64,000 bases of DNA from an uncultured Aquimarina sp. Its GTDB lineage: Bacteria; Bacteroidota; Bacteroidia; Flavobacteriales; Flavobacteriaceae. Made by a program: the position numbers and the translations under genes. The DNA lies in contig CANMFM010000003.1 of assembly GCA_947497175.1 (NCBI GenBank), positions 124,001-188,000 on the forward strand, read 5' to 3'. How positions within the stretch are numbered: the first letter of the stretch is position 1; each line of letters begins with the position of its first letter. Positions 17,624-26,365 of the stretch are shown here, in pieces. Under the pieces are notes generated by a model, which saw only the letters and a program-made list of their open reading frames with translations, was not told the DNA's origin and did no database searches.

Positions 17624-17990
17624 ATGCAAAATACATTTTCAGTATTATTTTATCCCAGAGGTTATGATGAGGACAAAATGGATTTGTCCCAATTTATTCA
17701 CGTATTACAGTAATATGGAAAACGTAGCGAATTTAGTATAAAACGCAAGGTGCTTTTATCAAAATGGAATTCTAAAGCAGGAAAAGTAAAAGGTACTGCA
17801 AATGATATTAAAGAATTGAATAAATATATGAATTCTATTAGATATAAGATTCAAAAAATTTATGAGAAACTTTCTAACGATGAAATACTGATTACTGCAG
17901 AGGGTCTCAAAAACACATATTTAGGAAAAAATGTTAAACAGAAAATGCTACTGGATATTTTTCAAAATCACAATATGAAAGTTGAAAAAA
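17624..17990 (+). pseudogene. remnant of a tyrosine-type site-specific integrase (N-terminal arm-binding and part of SAM-like domain)
   Basis: From ATG 17624 the frame reads MQNTFSVLFYPRGYDED, the standard start of Bacteroidota phage-type integrases. The next segment is readable only in another frame (GFVPIYSRITV), and the original frame resumes after a TAA with YGKRSEFSIKRKV and LSKWNSKAGKVKGT, then a helical stretch to about 17985 (LGKNVKQKMLLDIFQNHN). Two compensating frameshifts and a stop show decay. The catalytic domain (R-H-R-Y) is absent; instead the frame runs into an unrelated phosphodiesterase fragment. Its place just after tRNA-Ser fits an old tRNA-targeting element. Confidence 0.75.
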
Positions 17991-18418
17991 CAAATGAAAA
18001 AATTTTCCCTATTGTATTGACTGCAAAAGAAATGAAAGATTTGAAAATTGATCATCCAACCAGAACTGGAGATATATTTATTTGTGCCAAACCAGGTTGG
18101 TCTTTGTCCTCTAAAATGAATTTCGAAATACCTATGATAATTTCAAATTCATTTAATAGTGATGCTTACGCTCATTTAGACAAAAAGGTTCAGAGGTTTT
18201 TGTCAAGCGGCTTCATGAATGAAACGGGCTTAGGTGTTCATGGAAATCCCGGTAATAATAGAATGATAAATGCAATTTTTTTATGCAACTGGTCCCAATA
18301 TACTAAGAGGTAAAAAAAGCACTATAAGTGCATTAGATATTACTCCAACTATTTGCAAAATACTTGGGATTCTTCCTCCTAAAAAAATGAAGGTAAATCT
18401 TTTTATTAATTTAAATTA
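17991..18418 (+). pseudogene. C-terminal remnant of an alkaline phosphatase/phosphodiesterase-family protein, frameshifted
   Basis: In frame with the integrase remnant the sequence reads HPTRTGDIFICAKPGWSLSS, then ETGLGVHGNPGNNRMINAIF. This is the G-D-I-x-x-x-A-x-P-G-W and G-x-H-G-x-x-x-x-x-x-M-x-x-I-F pattern of the type I phosphodiesterase/nucleotide pyrophosphatase group. At a run of seven T (about 18278-18284) the frame breaks; the rest continues in another frame as ATGPNILRGKKSTISALDIT and TPTICKILGILPPKK to a stop near 18418. The N-terminal catalytic part is missing. The nominal ORF 17750-18313 is thus a chance fusion of two gene fragments, not a working gene. Confidence 0.7.
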
Positions 18419-18556
18419 AAAATACCTATTAAAATTTATATCGAATTACTAATCATTATTTATTTTTAGATCAGATCTGAATGTCGAAATAAACTTATCA
18501 GAAATTTAAATTCATCCATTTAATTTCAGGAATCAAGCTATAATTAGAACATTTTT

Positions 18557-19132
18557 ATGCCAAGAAAACCCTTTATTAATCATCTTAAATCATTTAAGAT
18601 ATTGAAAGACAATGATATTAATCAACTCATTAAGATTTCAAAAGAAAAGAGAATTAAAAAAGGAGATTTTTTGATTCAAGAAGGTAAGTTTTGTAAAGAA
18701 ATTTCTTTTGTTAACTCAGGTTTTTTCCATTCATTTTACTTGTCAAGATCACAGGAACAAATAACTTACTGCCTAACTTTTCCAAGTAATTTCATTACCG
18801 CTTTTTCATCTTATTTATCCGATCAAAAAACACAAATTTGTATTCAGGCCCTTACCGATGCAAATTTAACAACTATTCTGAAAAAGGATTTGAAAGACTT
18901 AATCAAATCTAATCCTAGAGTACAACGTTTTTTTAACCTAATCACCGAAGAATATCTTATAAAACTTGAGAATCGTTTTTTTCAATTGCAAAAGGATGAT
19001 GCAAAAAATCGTTACGAGACACTTGTTAAAAGACATCCTGAACTAATTAAAACTATGCCTCTCAAATTATTAGCATCTTACCTGGGGATAACTCCTCGAC
19101 ATCTAAGTAGAATAAGAGCTAATAACCTGTAA
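18557..19132 (+). CDS. Crp/Fnr-family transcriptional regulator
   Basis: 191 residues. A cyclic-nucleotide-binding-like beta roll occupies about 20-120 (KKGDFLIQEGKFCKEISFVNSGF) and a C-terminal helix-turn-helix follows (LKLLASYLGITPRHLSRIRA). The glycine and arginine that bind cAMP in true CRP are not clearly present, as usual in the Bacteroidota members of this type. It stands in the accessory region between the integrase scar and an SRPBCC gene, with no obvious target. It resembles the regulator at 55274-55855 in length and layout. Confidence 0.85.
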   Translation: MPRKPFINHLKSFKILKDNDINQLIKISKEKRIKKGDFLIQEGKFCKEISFVNSGFFHSFYLSRSQEQITYCLTFPSNFITAFSSYLSDQKTQICIQALTDANLTTILKKDLKDLIKSNPRVQRFFNLITEEYLIKLENRFFQLQKDDAKNRYETLVKRHPELIKTMPLKLLASYLGITPRHLSRIRANNL

Positions 19133-19200
19133 TTTATAGACAAATGTCTGCATAATTATAACCTATATTTAGGTAAAATTGCCTCAAAATATTAATAATT

Positions 19201-19656
19201 ATGATAACATTACTTACAACGCAAGAAATTCGTATCAAGACCCCCATTGAAGTGGTTTTTGATTTCATATCGAATATGGAGAACTTTAAATATTGGTTCC
19301 CGGAAGTTTCGGACATCATTTCGGAAAATGACTTAGAGCATGGCGCAGTTGGTAAAACATATTTGGAACTTGTCAACCTACCTCCAAATGGAGAGCAGAA
19401 GCTAAAAATTGAGGTAAAACAAGTCAAAACCCCTATTTTCTTTATAACCGAAAGCGAGTATGTACCTCTACTTCCCAGAATGACTATCAGATTAAACCAA
19501 ATTAACGATCATGAAACTGACACAAGTTGGAGTATGCATAGCAGAAACGACGATACTAAATTTGTTACTGAGACATTACCGAATTTTAAATCATTGATCA
19601 GTGATCGTGCAGAAATTGGGTTGAAAAAATTAAAAAAACTACTAGAAAACAAATAA
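19201..19656 (+). CDS. SRPBCC-family (polyketide cyclase/START-like) protein
   Basis: 151 residues. The start EIRIKTPIEVVFDFISNMENFKYWFPEVSDI is the helix-grip opening of the SRPBCC superfamily (PF10604-like), which forms a deep hydrophobic ligand cavity. No catalytic residues can be assigned. It is cytosolic, lies 68 bp after the Crp/Fnr gene on the same strand, and may be controlled with it. The ligand is unknown. Confidence 0.8.
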   Translation: MITLLTTQEIRIKTPIEVVFDFISNMENFKYWFPEVSDIISENDLEHGAVGKTYLELVNLPPNGEQKLKIEVKQVKTPIFFITESEYVPLLPRMTIRLNQINDHETDTSWSMHSRNDDTKFVTETLPNFKSLISDRAEIGLKKLKKLLENK

Positions 19657-19860
19657 TATTGTAAGGTATCAATCGGTATCTACATGAGATTCTTTTTTCG
19701 ATTGCTAATAGATTTTTAAACAAATAGAGATATCCTTTCTTTAGAGAAGGATACCTCTTTTTGTTAGCAAAACACCCTAAACTTTGTAGATCAAACACAA
19801 CTTAAATCTAAAAAAACAGCTATAGATTTGAATGGGATACCAGTTGATAGTTTTAATCCA

Positions 19861-20280
19861 TTAATCCCATATTTTTGGGATTTCAATTCCCGCCGTTCTT
19901 AAATAATCCAACATTTGTCCTGTGTGCACAGATTCATGATAAGCAATACGATTCAAAATAATTCCCAAATGTTCTACTCTGCCCTACTTCATTTCTTTCA
20001 ATTCTGATATCTTTCAAATCTACTTCATTGAATTCCTGGATCATTTTCAAAAAGTTTTTCGATATTTCTGGGCGAATTGTAACTCACCTTTAACATCATA
20101 GTACTGTAAATCTTTCCATGGTGATTGATAACTCCCCAAATTACCTCTATTTTATATTATTCTATGAAAAAGATGTTCTCCTTCCAAAACATGTCTTATC
20201 ATTTCAATAATTGTAAATGCTTCATTATCATATCGCCAATTAAAAAGTATTAGTTTTTCAACCAATCACTGGTTTATTCT
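19861..20280 (-). pseudogene. DinB/YfiT-family protein, broken by several frameshifts
   Basis: No long ORF exists, but reading the minus strand across frames gives NWRYDNEAFTIIEMIRHVLEG, EHLFHRII, then GNLGSYQSPWKDLQYYDVKG, ELQFAQKYRKTF, MIQEFNEVDLKDIRIERNEV, and the end ILNRIAYHESVHTGQMLDYL with RTAGIEIPKIWD before a stop at 19861-19863. HESVHTGQ is the metal-binding histidine helix typical of DinB four-helix-bundle proteins. At least three frame changes and in-frame stops separate the pieces, so the gene is dead. Confidence 0.75.
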
Positions 20281-20286
20281 TTACCG

Positions 20287-20510
20287 TTATGTACAAGATT
20301 CGTCAATATACCCATTCTTATTTTTTTCATCAACAATATATGCAAGCCTATTACAAAATGGTAAAGCAGTTTCATAATTTTCTGATATCATTACTTGCCC
20401 TTCAGTATTAATAAATCCGAACAATTCACTTTTTGTTCTTTTTACAGCCGCCGAGCCTTCCATAAATCTTAGAGTCTCTTTAAATTTTGGGGATTTGCCA
20501 TTTTCCTTTC
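20287..20510 (-). pseudogene. WG-repeat protein fragment
   Basis: One open minus-strand stretch reads FMEGSAAVKRTKSELFGFIN, TEGQVMISENYETALPFCNR, LAYIVDEKNKNGYID, the F-x-E-G-x-A-x-V ... G-F-I-N-x-x-G pattern of WG beta-rich repeats, about two units, then a stop. There is no start or upstream part, so it is the tail of a lost gene. It lies directly upstream of the DinB remnant on the same strand. Confidence 0.6.
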
Positions 20511-20781
20511 TTATTTATGTATCCAATCTTATTTGTTTTAATATCTTACATATAAGCGAACCCATCCGAGAAGGAAGTTGCTAACAATGATGTTTGTTCA
20601 AACGGAATCTCTATAAATTAATAAAAATAATATTCAAACCGATCTTTCACTATGGTAAACTCTTAAAAAAATAACTAAACATTTGGTTGCTTTACGCTTC
20701 GTTAATCATGAGTAATATCTGCTAGATTGGACCATCAATGGCAATACTTTCAAAGTCTTTTTTCCTGCCCACAACCTCAGA
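20511..20781. other. intergenic stretch without recognisable gene
   Basis: About 270 bp of A/T-rich sequence between the WG-repeat remnant and the DUF1330 gene. I saw no ORF, RNA or repeat that I can support; given its surroundings it is probably further gene decay. Confidence 0.3.
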
Positions 20782-21081
20782 CTATTTTCCCACAAAAACC
20801 TCTAGTTTAAAAAATGCTTTATTTCGTAGAGGTAAAGTAGCTAAATATTCTTTGCTTTTAAAGACCTCTTCCAAAATCTCCTGACTTGGAAACTCCATAA
20901 TAGATACCAAACTCATAGCCTGGTCTCCTACAATTTGACTTTCTATTTTATACTTTACTACTGCGGCCCCTCCGGCTTTCTCAAAAATAGGACCAGAGGC
21001 TTGCAGATAAGATTTCAGTGCTTCCTGCCCATTTGGATTTACCTGAGCAGTTACGATCATAAAAACTTTTTCAGTATTCAT
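20782..21081 (-). CDS. DUF1330-like (dimeric alpha-beta barrel) protein
   Basis: 99 residues, one ferredoxin-like alpha+beta domain. The start EKVFMIVTAQVNPNGQEALKSYLQASGPIFEKAGG, the strand VSIMEFPSQEILEEVFKSKEY and the end follow the DUF1330/dimeric-barrel monooxygenase pattern. No cofactor site can be seen. It is preceded by the SMP-30-like gene on the same strand (84 bp gap) and may share its transcript. The function is unknown. Confidence 0.75.
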   Translation of the reverse strand: MNTEKVFMIVTAQVNPNGQEALKSYLQASGPIFEKAGGAAVVKYKIESQIVGDQAMSLVSIMEFPSQEILEEVFKSKEYLATLPLRNKAFFKLEVFVGK

Positions 21082-21164
21082 AAATAAATTGATTTTTGTT
21101 AAAAAGGCAAAGAACTTAAAATGAATAGTTTTATGATTTTGCCTTATTCATTTAAAACTTACAT

Positions 21165-22157
21165 CTAGAAATTTACTTTTACAATTGGAAAATCACTTGC
21201 CTCAGGATTATTACCAGCAACTAAAGCCTGTAATCTAGCATATTGAATATACACATCTTCTCCTACTTTTGTAAAGGTTGTAGGAAAAGAAGAGTCACCA
21301 GTCTCCAATGAGTTTTCAATAGATGCACTCTCCCAATTATCCAAAGATCTAAGTTTAAATAATGTATTTTTATGTAGTGCTCCTCCAAGATTATTACTAG
21401 CCACAATCAATGTATTGTTGCTGGTTAATAGCATACCATCTATAGCAGGAATAGTCCCTCTATTAATTGTAATTTCATTAAAAGCTGCAGGGTTTGAAAG
21501 GGGTATTTTAAATAGTTTTCCTTCATCATATTTGGATACAATTAAATAACCATCTGAGTGATAAGTTAAGCCGTTTAGACCAAAGTTTCCCTGTTGAGGT
21601 AAAAACACATCATTAGAGATTAATGTAGATACATTACCCTCTGTATCTATTCGATAAATTGAAGGTGCAAAACTATCGCTTACATAAACATTACCCTCAT
21701 CATCCATGATCAAATCATTAGCAAGGTGAGGAGCTCCTGAGGTTAGCTGAATAAAATCAACTCTGTTACCTGTTTCCAAATCATAAACCGCAACAACAGC
21801 TAACTGACCTACAGTATTATTGGTGCTTCTAGATTGATTAAAACCAGGATCGGTAACACAAACCAGTAAGCGATTATTAACTTTATCAATCTCCATACCG
21901 AGTGTAGAAACCAGGTCAGGACTATCAGCAAACGTCTCGATATTTCCGTCGAGGGTTACTTTACTAATTTTTCCTTTTGCAACCGAACTAACATAGAAAA
22001 CGTTCTCCTTCGGATCAAAAGCAATTCCCTCGGGGTATAAACCGCTTTCGGCAATAACTATTTGTTCAGGAATAACAACTTTAGACTTATCATCATCATC
22101 TTTGCAACTTATAAATAAAACCACAAAACATAGAGAAAGAAATTTTACAACATTCAT
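21165..22157 (-). CDS. SMP-30/gluconolactonase-like beta-propeller lipoprotein
   Basis: 330 residues. The start MNVVKFLSLCFVVLFISCKDD is a lipoprotein signal with the +2 Lys-Asp-Asp tail common in flavobacterial surface lipoproteins. The rest is a six-blade propeller with blade starts such as YPEGIAFDPKENVFYVSSVA, ANDLIMDDEGNVYVSDSFAP and LNGLTYHSDGYLIVSKY, of the SMP-30/strictosidine-synthase kind. Acidic metal ligands (E in PEGI, N/D in NDL and SD) are present, so a lactonase-type activity is possible but not shown. The downstream DUF1330 gene and upstream AraC regulator lie on the same strand. Confidence 0.82.
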   Translation of the reverse strand: MNVVKFLSLCFVVLFISCKDDDDKSKVVIPEQIVIAESGLYPEGIAFDPKENVFYVSSVAKGKISKVTLDGNIETFADSPDLVSTLGMEIDKVNNRLLVCVTDPGFNQSRSTNNTVGQLAVVAVYDLETGNRVDFIQLTSGAPHLANDLIMDDEGNVYVSDSFAPSIYRIDTEGNVSTLISNDVFLPQQGNFGLNGLTYHSDGYLIVSKYDEGKLFKIPLSNPAAFNEITINRGTIPAIDGMLLTSNNTLIVASNNLGGALHKNTLFKLRSLDNWESASIENSLETGDSSFPTTFTKVGEDVYIQYARLQALVAGNNPEASDFPIVKVNF

Positions 22158-22240
22158 AATTTAATTTTTAAATATTTGATGTTGCAAATATGAGATGCAT
22201 ATAACTTGTATTAATATCGAGATTGGTTCAATTAATATCT

Positions 22241-23104
22241 TTATTGGTTATTCAATTGTTTAGGAGTTACTCCATACTGTTTCTTAAATAAATTAATAAA
22301 ATGTGAAACGCTCTCGAATCCCACTTCAAAGGCAACCTCTGAAATAGTCTTGTCTGTAGATTTAATTAAAAGATTTGCTCTTTTCAATCGTTGATCTCTC
22401 AACCAATTGGCAGGTGAATCTTGGAAAACCTCTTTGAACTTTCTTTTAAAACTAGAAACGCTCATGTTTGACAGAAATGCTCTTTCTTCAATAGTCAGGT
22501 TTTTAAAAATACTTTTTTCTGTTTTCTCCTTAAAGGACACGTTACTAGACTCTCCCAAAGCCAATAAATAATTATTGAATTGTTTTTTATGATCAAAAAA
22601 CAAAAGGCTAAGTAACAATTCTTCTATTTTCAAACGTAATAGAGGATGTGCAATTTTTTGTTCTTTATCAAAATAAGGGATAAGAGATTGAACATACATT
22701 TCTATATTTAATGAACTTGTTCCTTTAAACATTTTTGGAACTACTATATCATTGTTAACTATTGTTAAATACCGATGATACTTTGTTTTAAATTGATCTA
22801 AAAAGTCATCTTTCAGAAAAAACAAAAGCGATGAGAACTCTCCTTCTTCCAAAATCTTTTCTGATGTAAGATAAGCACCCTTTTCTAGAAATAATAATTC
22901 ATTTTTTTTGACGGTAATTTCTTCTTCGGTAGAAATCATAACTTTTGCACCCTTCAGAATTACCATTATTAAATGCTGTTCTAATTCGACTGGGCGTTTA
23001 TTACATCCTTTCTTTCGATGATATTCAATAAAAGTATGATCATCAAAATTGAGAATTACATCTTTTTGTCCTGTTGGAAACTGTTTAGGTATTCTAAAGC
23101 TCAT
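22241..23104 (-). CDS. AraC-family transcriptional regulator
   Basis: 287 residues. The N-terminal part (about 1-170) is a cupin-like sensor (EYHRKKGCNKRPVELEQHLIMVILKG). The C-terminal 100 residues hold the two helix-turn-helix units of AraC/XylS: LTIEERAFLSNMSVSSFKRKFK and KTISEVAFEVGFESVSHFINLFKKQYGVTPKQ. It is the first of three minus-strand genes (AraC, SMP-30-like, DUF1330), with 83 bp before the next gene, so it may control them. The inducer is unknown. Confidence 0.9.
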   Translation of the reverse strand: MSFRIPKQFPTGQKDVILNFDDHTFIEYHRKKGCNKRPVELEQHLIMVILKGAKVMISTEEEITVKKNELLFLEKGAYLTSEKILEEGEFSSLLFFLKDDFLDQFKTKYHRYLTIVNNDIVVPKMFKGTSSLNIEMYVQSLIPYFDKEQKIAHPLLRLKIEELLLSLLFFDHKKQFNNYLLALGESSNVSFKEKTEKSIFKNLTIEERAFLSNMSVSSFKRKFKEVFQDSPANWLRDQRLKRANLLIKSTDKTISEVAFEVGFESVSHFINLFKKQYGVTPKQLNNQ

Positions 23105-23681
23105 AGAACAAATATAAATTAAAGGGAATAAGAAAAATGTCTCATTTAGACCAAATTAAAAAAATATACTAACTCAGACTTCATATAGTTATTATACAAA
23201 CAATTTGGAGCGCATAATAGTAAAACAAAGCACCTTTTAGGGTTAGAGTTTGGGTAAATAGTGAATACTATATTTTTCATTACCAGTCTTTCTCCACTAA
23301 AAGAAAAATTTTTTACTACTCTAACCATTCAAAGATCAGAGAACTGTAATACTAGCTTAGGGCAAAATGATTCATTCACTTTTTAACCTTGAGACAACCA
23401 AATACATTCTTTTAAGCTCTTCATTTAGAAAGTAATCAACCTACCTACTCACCCAAATCTGCAACAAACACCATGCACATTCCTAAATATATTATAACGA
23501 TAAGTAATTAGGAATTATGATAACTAATTACCCATTCTCATTGCAATAAAGTTAGTAAGGATAATCTTCATTTCAATCCAATACAACAACTTCTAATCTT
23601 TTGTTTCGGTAATTCCAGAGAGATTATTTATCAATATTAATTCCTTTTGTAAACAAAACTTGCTATGCTATCTAAGAATAT
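23105..23681. other. 577-bp gene-free stretch
   Basis: A/T-rich sequence between the AraC gene and the 297-residue membrane protein gene. A 60-codon minus-strand frame at 23146-23328 has no family likeness and poor start context, so I leave it out. I see no RNA, repeat or hairpin worth naming. Decayed coding sequence is likely in this eroded region but cannot be shown. Confidence 0.3.
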
Positions 23682-24575
23682 TTATTTAGCCTCTAGTAAA
23701 TCTATCATCGTCCTTGAAATTGCAATATACTCCAAAACATTATTGCTTTCGAATCTAATTTCTCCTTTTTTATTTTCTTTTGCTATTTTATTTTGAACAG
23801 ACAAATAATTTTGCCCTTGGTCTGAGGTGTGCACTGTAAAAATACTATGATCTTGTGTTTCGGGATCTTCAATTCTACCCAAAGTTGACAATGCCTCCTC
23901 TAAATCAGAAGTCGTCGTTACTGTCAAACTAGTAATTAATTGTCCTTTATCTTTTATTCTATTAAATGCCGACAACTCTTTTTCGCCAGACCAAGTGTTA
24001 CTTATCTCACAGAAAGGAGTTCTTGCTTTTTGCCATGTCAAAGCTGCCGACACCCCTATAACAATCAAAGCCTCTATAAACCAAATAATATATAAAAAAG
24101 TACCTCTAATGGTTGTCCCCCTTATACCCCAGGTACCATATTCACCAATTTCTTTAATGAATTCTAGAAGTGCAGCTGGTTGTGTTATCAAAGAAAATAC
24201 TTGCAAAAATTTTACATTGCTAACTGTTATACCTATTCTTGAACTCCCATAAGTTTCGCCTGAGTTAATTACCAAATTAGCCCAAATTGCCCAATTAAAA
24301 TATAAAGCAACAAGTCCACCTGTCACCCCTAATAAAAGAGCCAAAGTAGGGTTTCGTACTTTTCCTTTTTTGATTGTCAAACTGGCTATTATAAGTCCTA
24401 TACCCATACCAAAACCAATTGTAATAAAGAGGTTGATATAAACAAAAGGAATATACCAAATACAATATGAATATAACAATGCCAGCAAAGGTAACAGTGT
24501 AGCCGATAAAATGATAAAATACACTAATGACAATGGAGAGAATTTTCCTGATGGTTTGTAATAAATAGCTTTCAT
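23682..24575 (-). CDS. hypothetical inner-membrane protein, member of the dyad-promoter group
   Basis: 297 residues, not recognised. Four hydrophobic helices are visible (about 15-40, 43-70, 80-105 and 165-190), the last ending at SAALTWQKARTPFCEI; the remaining 100 residues are soluble and face the cytosol by the positive-inside rule. There are no catalytic motifs. Its promoter carries the 14-bp dyad CCCTGAAAACAGTG exactly 23 nt from a -7-like box, as the giant surface-protein operons do, which ties it to them despite lying 5 kb away in an eroded region. The function is unknown. Confidence 0.6.
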   Translation of the reverse strand: MKAIYYKPSGKFSPLSLVYFIILSATLLPLLALLYSYCIWYIPFVYINLFITIGFGMGIGLIIASLTIKKGKVRNPTLALLLGVTGGLVALYFNWAIWANLVINSGETYGSSRIGITVSNVKFLQVFSLITQPAALLEFIKEIGEYGTWGIRGTTIRGTFLYIIWFIEALIVIGVSAALTWQKARTPFCEISNTWSGEKELSAFNRIKDKGQLITSLTVTTTSDLEEALSTLGRIEDPETQDHSIFTVHTSDQGQNYLSVQNKIAKENKKGEIRFESNNVLEYIAISRTMIDLLEAK

Positions 24576-24629
24576 CTTTCTTTTTAATTAATTTTATTAT
24601 AATCTGTCTTGTGTAAACAAGACTGTGGG

Positions 24630-24674
24630 CAAATATTACAACTTAATTTTCTACACGCTACCCTGAAAACAGTG
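24630..24674 (-). promoter_or_regulatory. dyad promoter d: CACTG-TTTT-CAGGG, 23 nt, AATATTTG
   Basis: Dyad at 24661-24674 (given as on the minus strand), spacer 24638-24660 of exactly 23 nt, -7-like box AATATTTG at 24630-24637 (one base off TANNTTTG), then about 55 nt to the ATG of the 297-residue membrane protein. Same arrangement as at 42111, 50042, 53002 and 63934. Confidence 0.7.
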
Positions 24675-24906
24675 AATATTATTAAACAATAATTAAGATT
24701 TATACCTCAATTAATGCAGCATACGATTTAATAGTTTTGAGATTAATTATTATTGACTCAACACTTACACTTTACGATTATTCTTCAGCTTACCAAAGCA
24801 TAAATTTTTTGGTAACCATTAATATCGAAAAATATAGTTTCAAATTTTATATGAAGTGCTCGAAAGGTTTTTGTTTTAGTTTATACAAATACAAAAGAAA
24901 GCCACT

Positions 24907-25448
24907 TCACAAGCTTTTATTAAGTGCTATTTCAATAATCTCTTCGGCCGATAACTCATTTTCATATCCTATTTCTAAGGGCCAAAAATCAAATCCCTAA
25001 TTATTTGTAAATTAAGTACATTTCTTTTTAAAAGCTTCATATAATAAACTTCACAGGGGTCTCCTGTGATAATCTTTTCTACAATCCAAACTAATTCTTC
25101 TCTAGGTAATACCTTCAGTTTTATAAGGTTCTGGTAAATAGACCTTCAACGCAAACTCGTCAATACTCTCAAAAGAATTGTAATCTCTGAAATAGGTTTT
25201 TAAAAAATCCCCGTTTCTTTGGCAAAATTTACTATCAACAAATCGATATCTTATTCATTAAGATTTCCTTCTATATATCTAATCCTTTTTTTACTTAAAA
25301 CCTTTTCTGAGTCAATTTCAGGAATCAAGGACTTTCGAAGACTCATCTCTTTATATCTCTTTTTTGTTAAACATTCCTCTGAGAATAATAACATTTCTGA
25401 TCTTTGTGCCTTATTTTTCTCAATCAAAATCAAAAGTTTTTTGTACAA
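24907..25448 (-). pseudogene. decayed gene of unknown family
   Basis: Minus-strand fragments in shifting frames read like one protein: an open 65-codon piece (25251-25448, ending KKRIRYIEGNLNE), DIDLLIVNFAKETGIF, YFRDYNSFESIDEFALKVYL, LPREELVWIVEKIITGDPCE, VYYMKLLKRNVLNLQ and FDFWPLEIGYENELSAEEII to a stop at 24907. Each piece has normal protein composition but is separated from the next by a stop or frame change. I do not recognise the family. The opposite-strand ORF at 24737-25000 overlaps part of it and looks spurious. Confidence 0.55.
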
Positions 25449-26322
25449 CTTCTGAAGAAAGCAAATTTCTTATTACATCCAACTTGTCAGGGCCTTCTAA
25501 GAATGGATGCCCTTGAAAAAGCTTTTGATATTCAGATACCACTTCTTTCTGGTAAGCTTCTATTCTTTTATCAATTACACCATCAATACTAGAAATATAT
25601 TTTTTTTGAAAATGCAAATTTACTGGATCGACAAAACCCTTTTCTATAAATCCTGCTGTTTTTCTGGCGCAACGGCAAGGATTACTTTTGTTCACAAGAC
25701 CGCACTTGTTATCCATAAAATTGTATAACTGTTTCCTTACCCTATGTAATTTAATTCTAAAATTTTCTTTTGAAATTTCCATTATCTCACTTCCGACGGT
25801 ATCAGTAAATTCAAACAACTCTCCAATTATATAAATCATTCGTTGCTCTCTATCCAGGCATAATAACATCCCTTTCATACAGCTAATTTTTGCCTCCCTA
25901 ACAAGGAATTTATTCTCCACTTCATAAGAATAATTGGAAAGAGATTGATCAGGTAAATTATCAAGACCTTGTCCAAATTCATCAAAAGTTGTTACACTGG
26001 TCTCATGTTTCCCTCTTTTCATATTCAAAAAATGATTTTTTAGAATACGATACACCCACGTCTTAAAACTACTCTTTTGCTTAAACGTATCTAATTTTGT
26101 GGCGATTTTTATTAATACCTCTTGTGTTAAATCCTTTGCTTCTTCTTTATCTCCAACAAATGTTAGTGCAATATTATAGATCCAATCATGATGTTTTTTG
26201 ATAAGGCATTCTAATGCTCTCTTACTTCCTTTCAAGGATTGTTGAATTAAGTTATAATCCTCAGTTGTTTTATTTCCTGTGTTTTGATTCTGCTCCATAT
26301 TATTGTTGGTTATAAATAACAT
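25420..26322 (-). CDS. ECF-type RNA polymerase sigma-70 factor with Cys-rich C-terminal extension
   Basis: 300 residues, longer than a normal ECF factor. Region 2 is ALECLIKKHHDWIYNIALTFVGDKEEAKDLTQEVLIKIAT ... FKTWVYRILKNHFLNMKRGK, and region 4 is around LCLDREQRMIYIIGELFEFTDTVGSEIMEISKENFRIKLHRVRKQLYNF. After it come the cysteines of CGLVNKSNPCRCARK, a C-x8-C-x-C set that could bind a metal, and 85 further residues. The same extension occurs in other flavobacterial sigma factors. The start may also be the ATG at 26296-26298. No anti-sigma gene is adjacent; the SnoaL-like gene upstream (43 bp) is on the same strand. Confidence 0.88.
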   Translation of the reverse strand: MLFITNNNMEQNQNTGNKTTEDYNLIQQSLKGSKRALECLIKKHHDWIYNIALTFVGDKEEAKDLTQEVLIKIATKLDTFKQKSSFKTWVYRILKNHFLNMKRGKHETSVTTFDEFGQGLDNLPDQSLSNYSYEVENKFLVREAKISCMKGMLLCLDREQRMIYIIGELFEFTDTVGSEIMEISKENFRIKLHRVRKQLYNFMDNKCGLVNKSNPCRCARKTAGFIEKGFVDPVNLHFQKKYISSIDGVIDKRIEAYQKEVVSEYQKLFQGHPFLEGPDKLDVIRNLLSSEVVQKTFDFD

Positions 26323-26365
26323 TTCGCCTCATGTCGAAAAAGGTAAAATGTTATTGAAATTTAGA

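Noticed and set aside
17750-18313. 187-codon ORF as a real gene
   Set aside because: It joins an integrase fragment with a phosphodiesterase fragment, and both continue in other frames beyond its ends.
23146-23328. 60-codon minus-strand ORF
   Set aside because: No start context, odd composition, no recognised family.
24737-25000. 87-codon plus-strand ORF
   Set aside because: Opposite strand shows a decayed protein-coding gene; the ORF itself has no family likeness.
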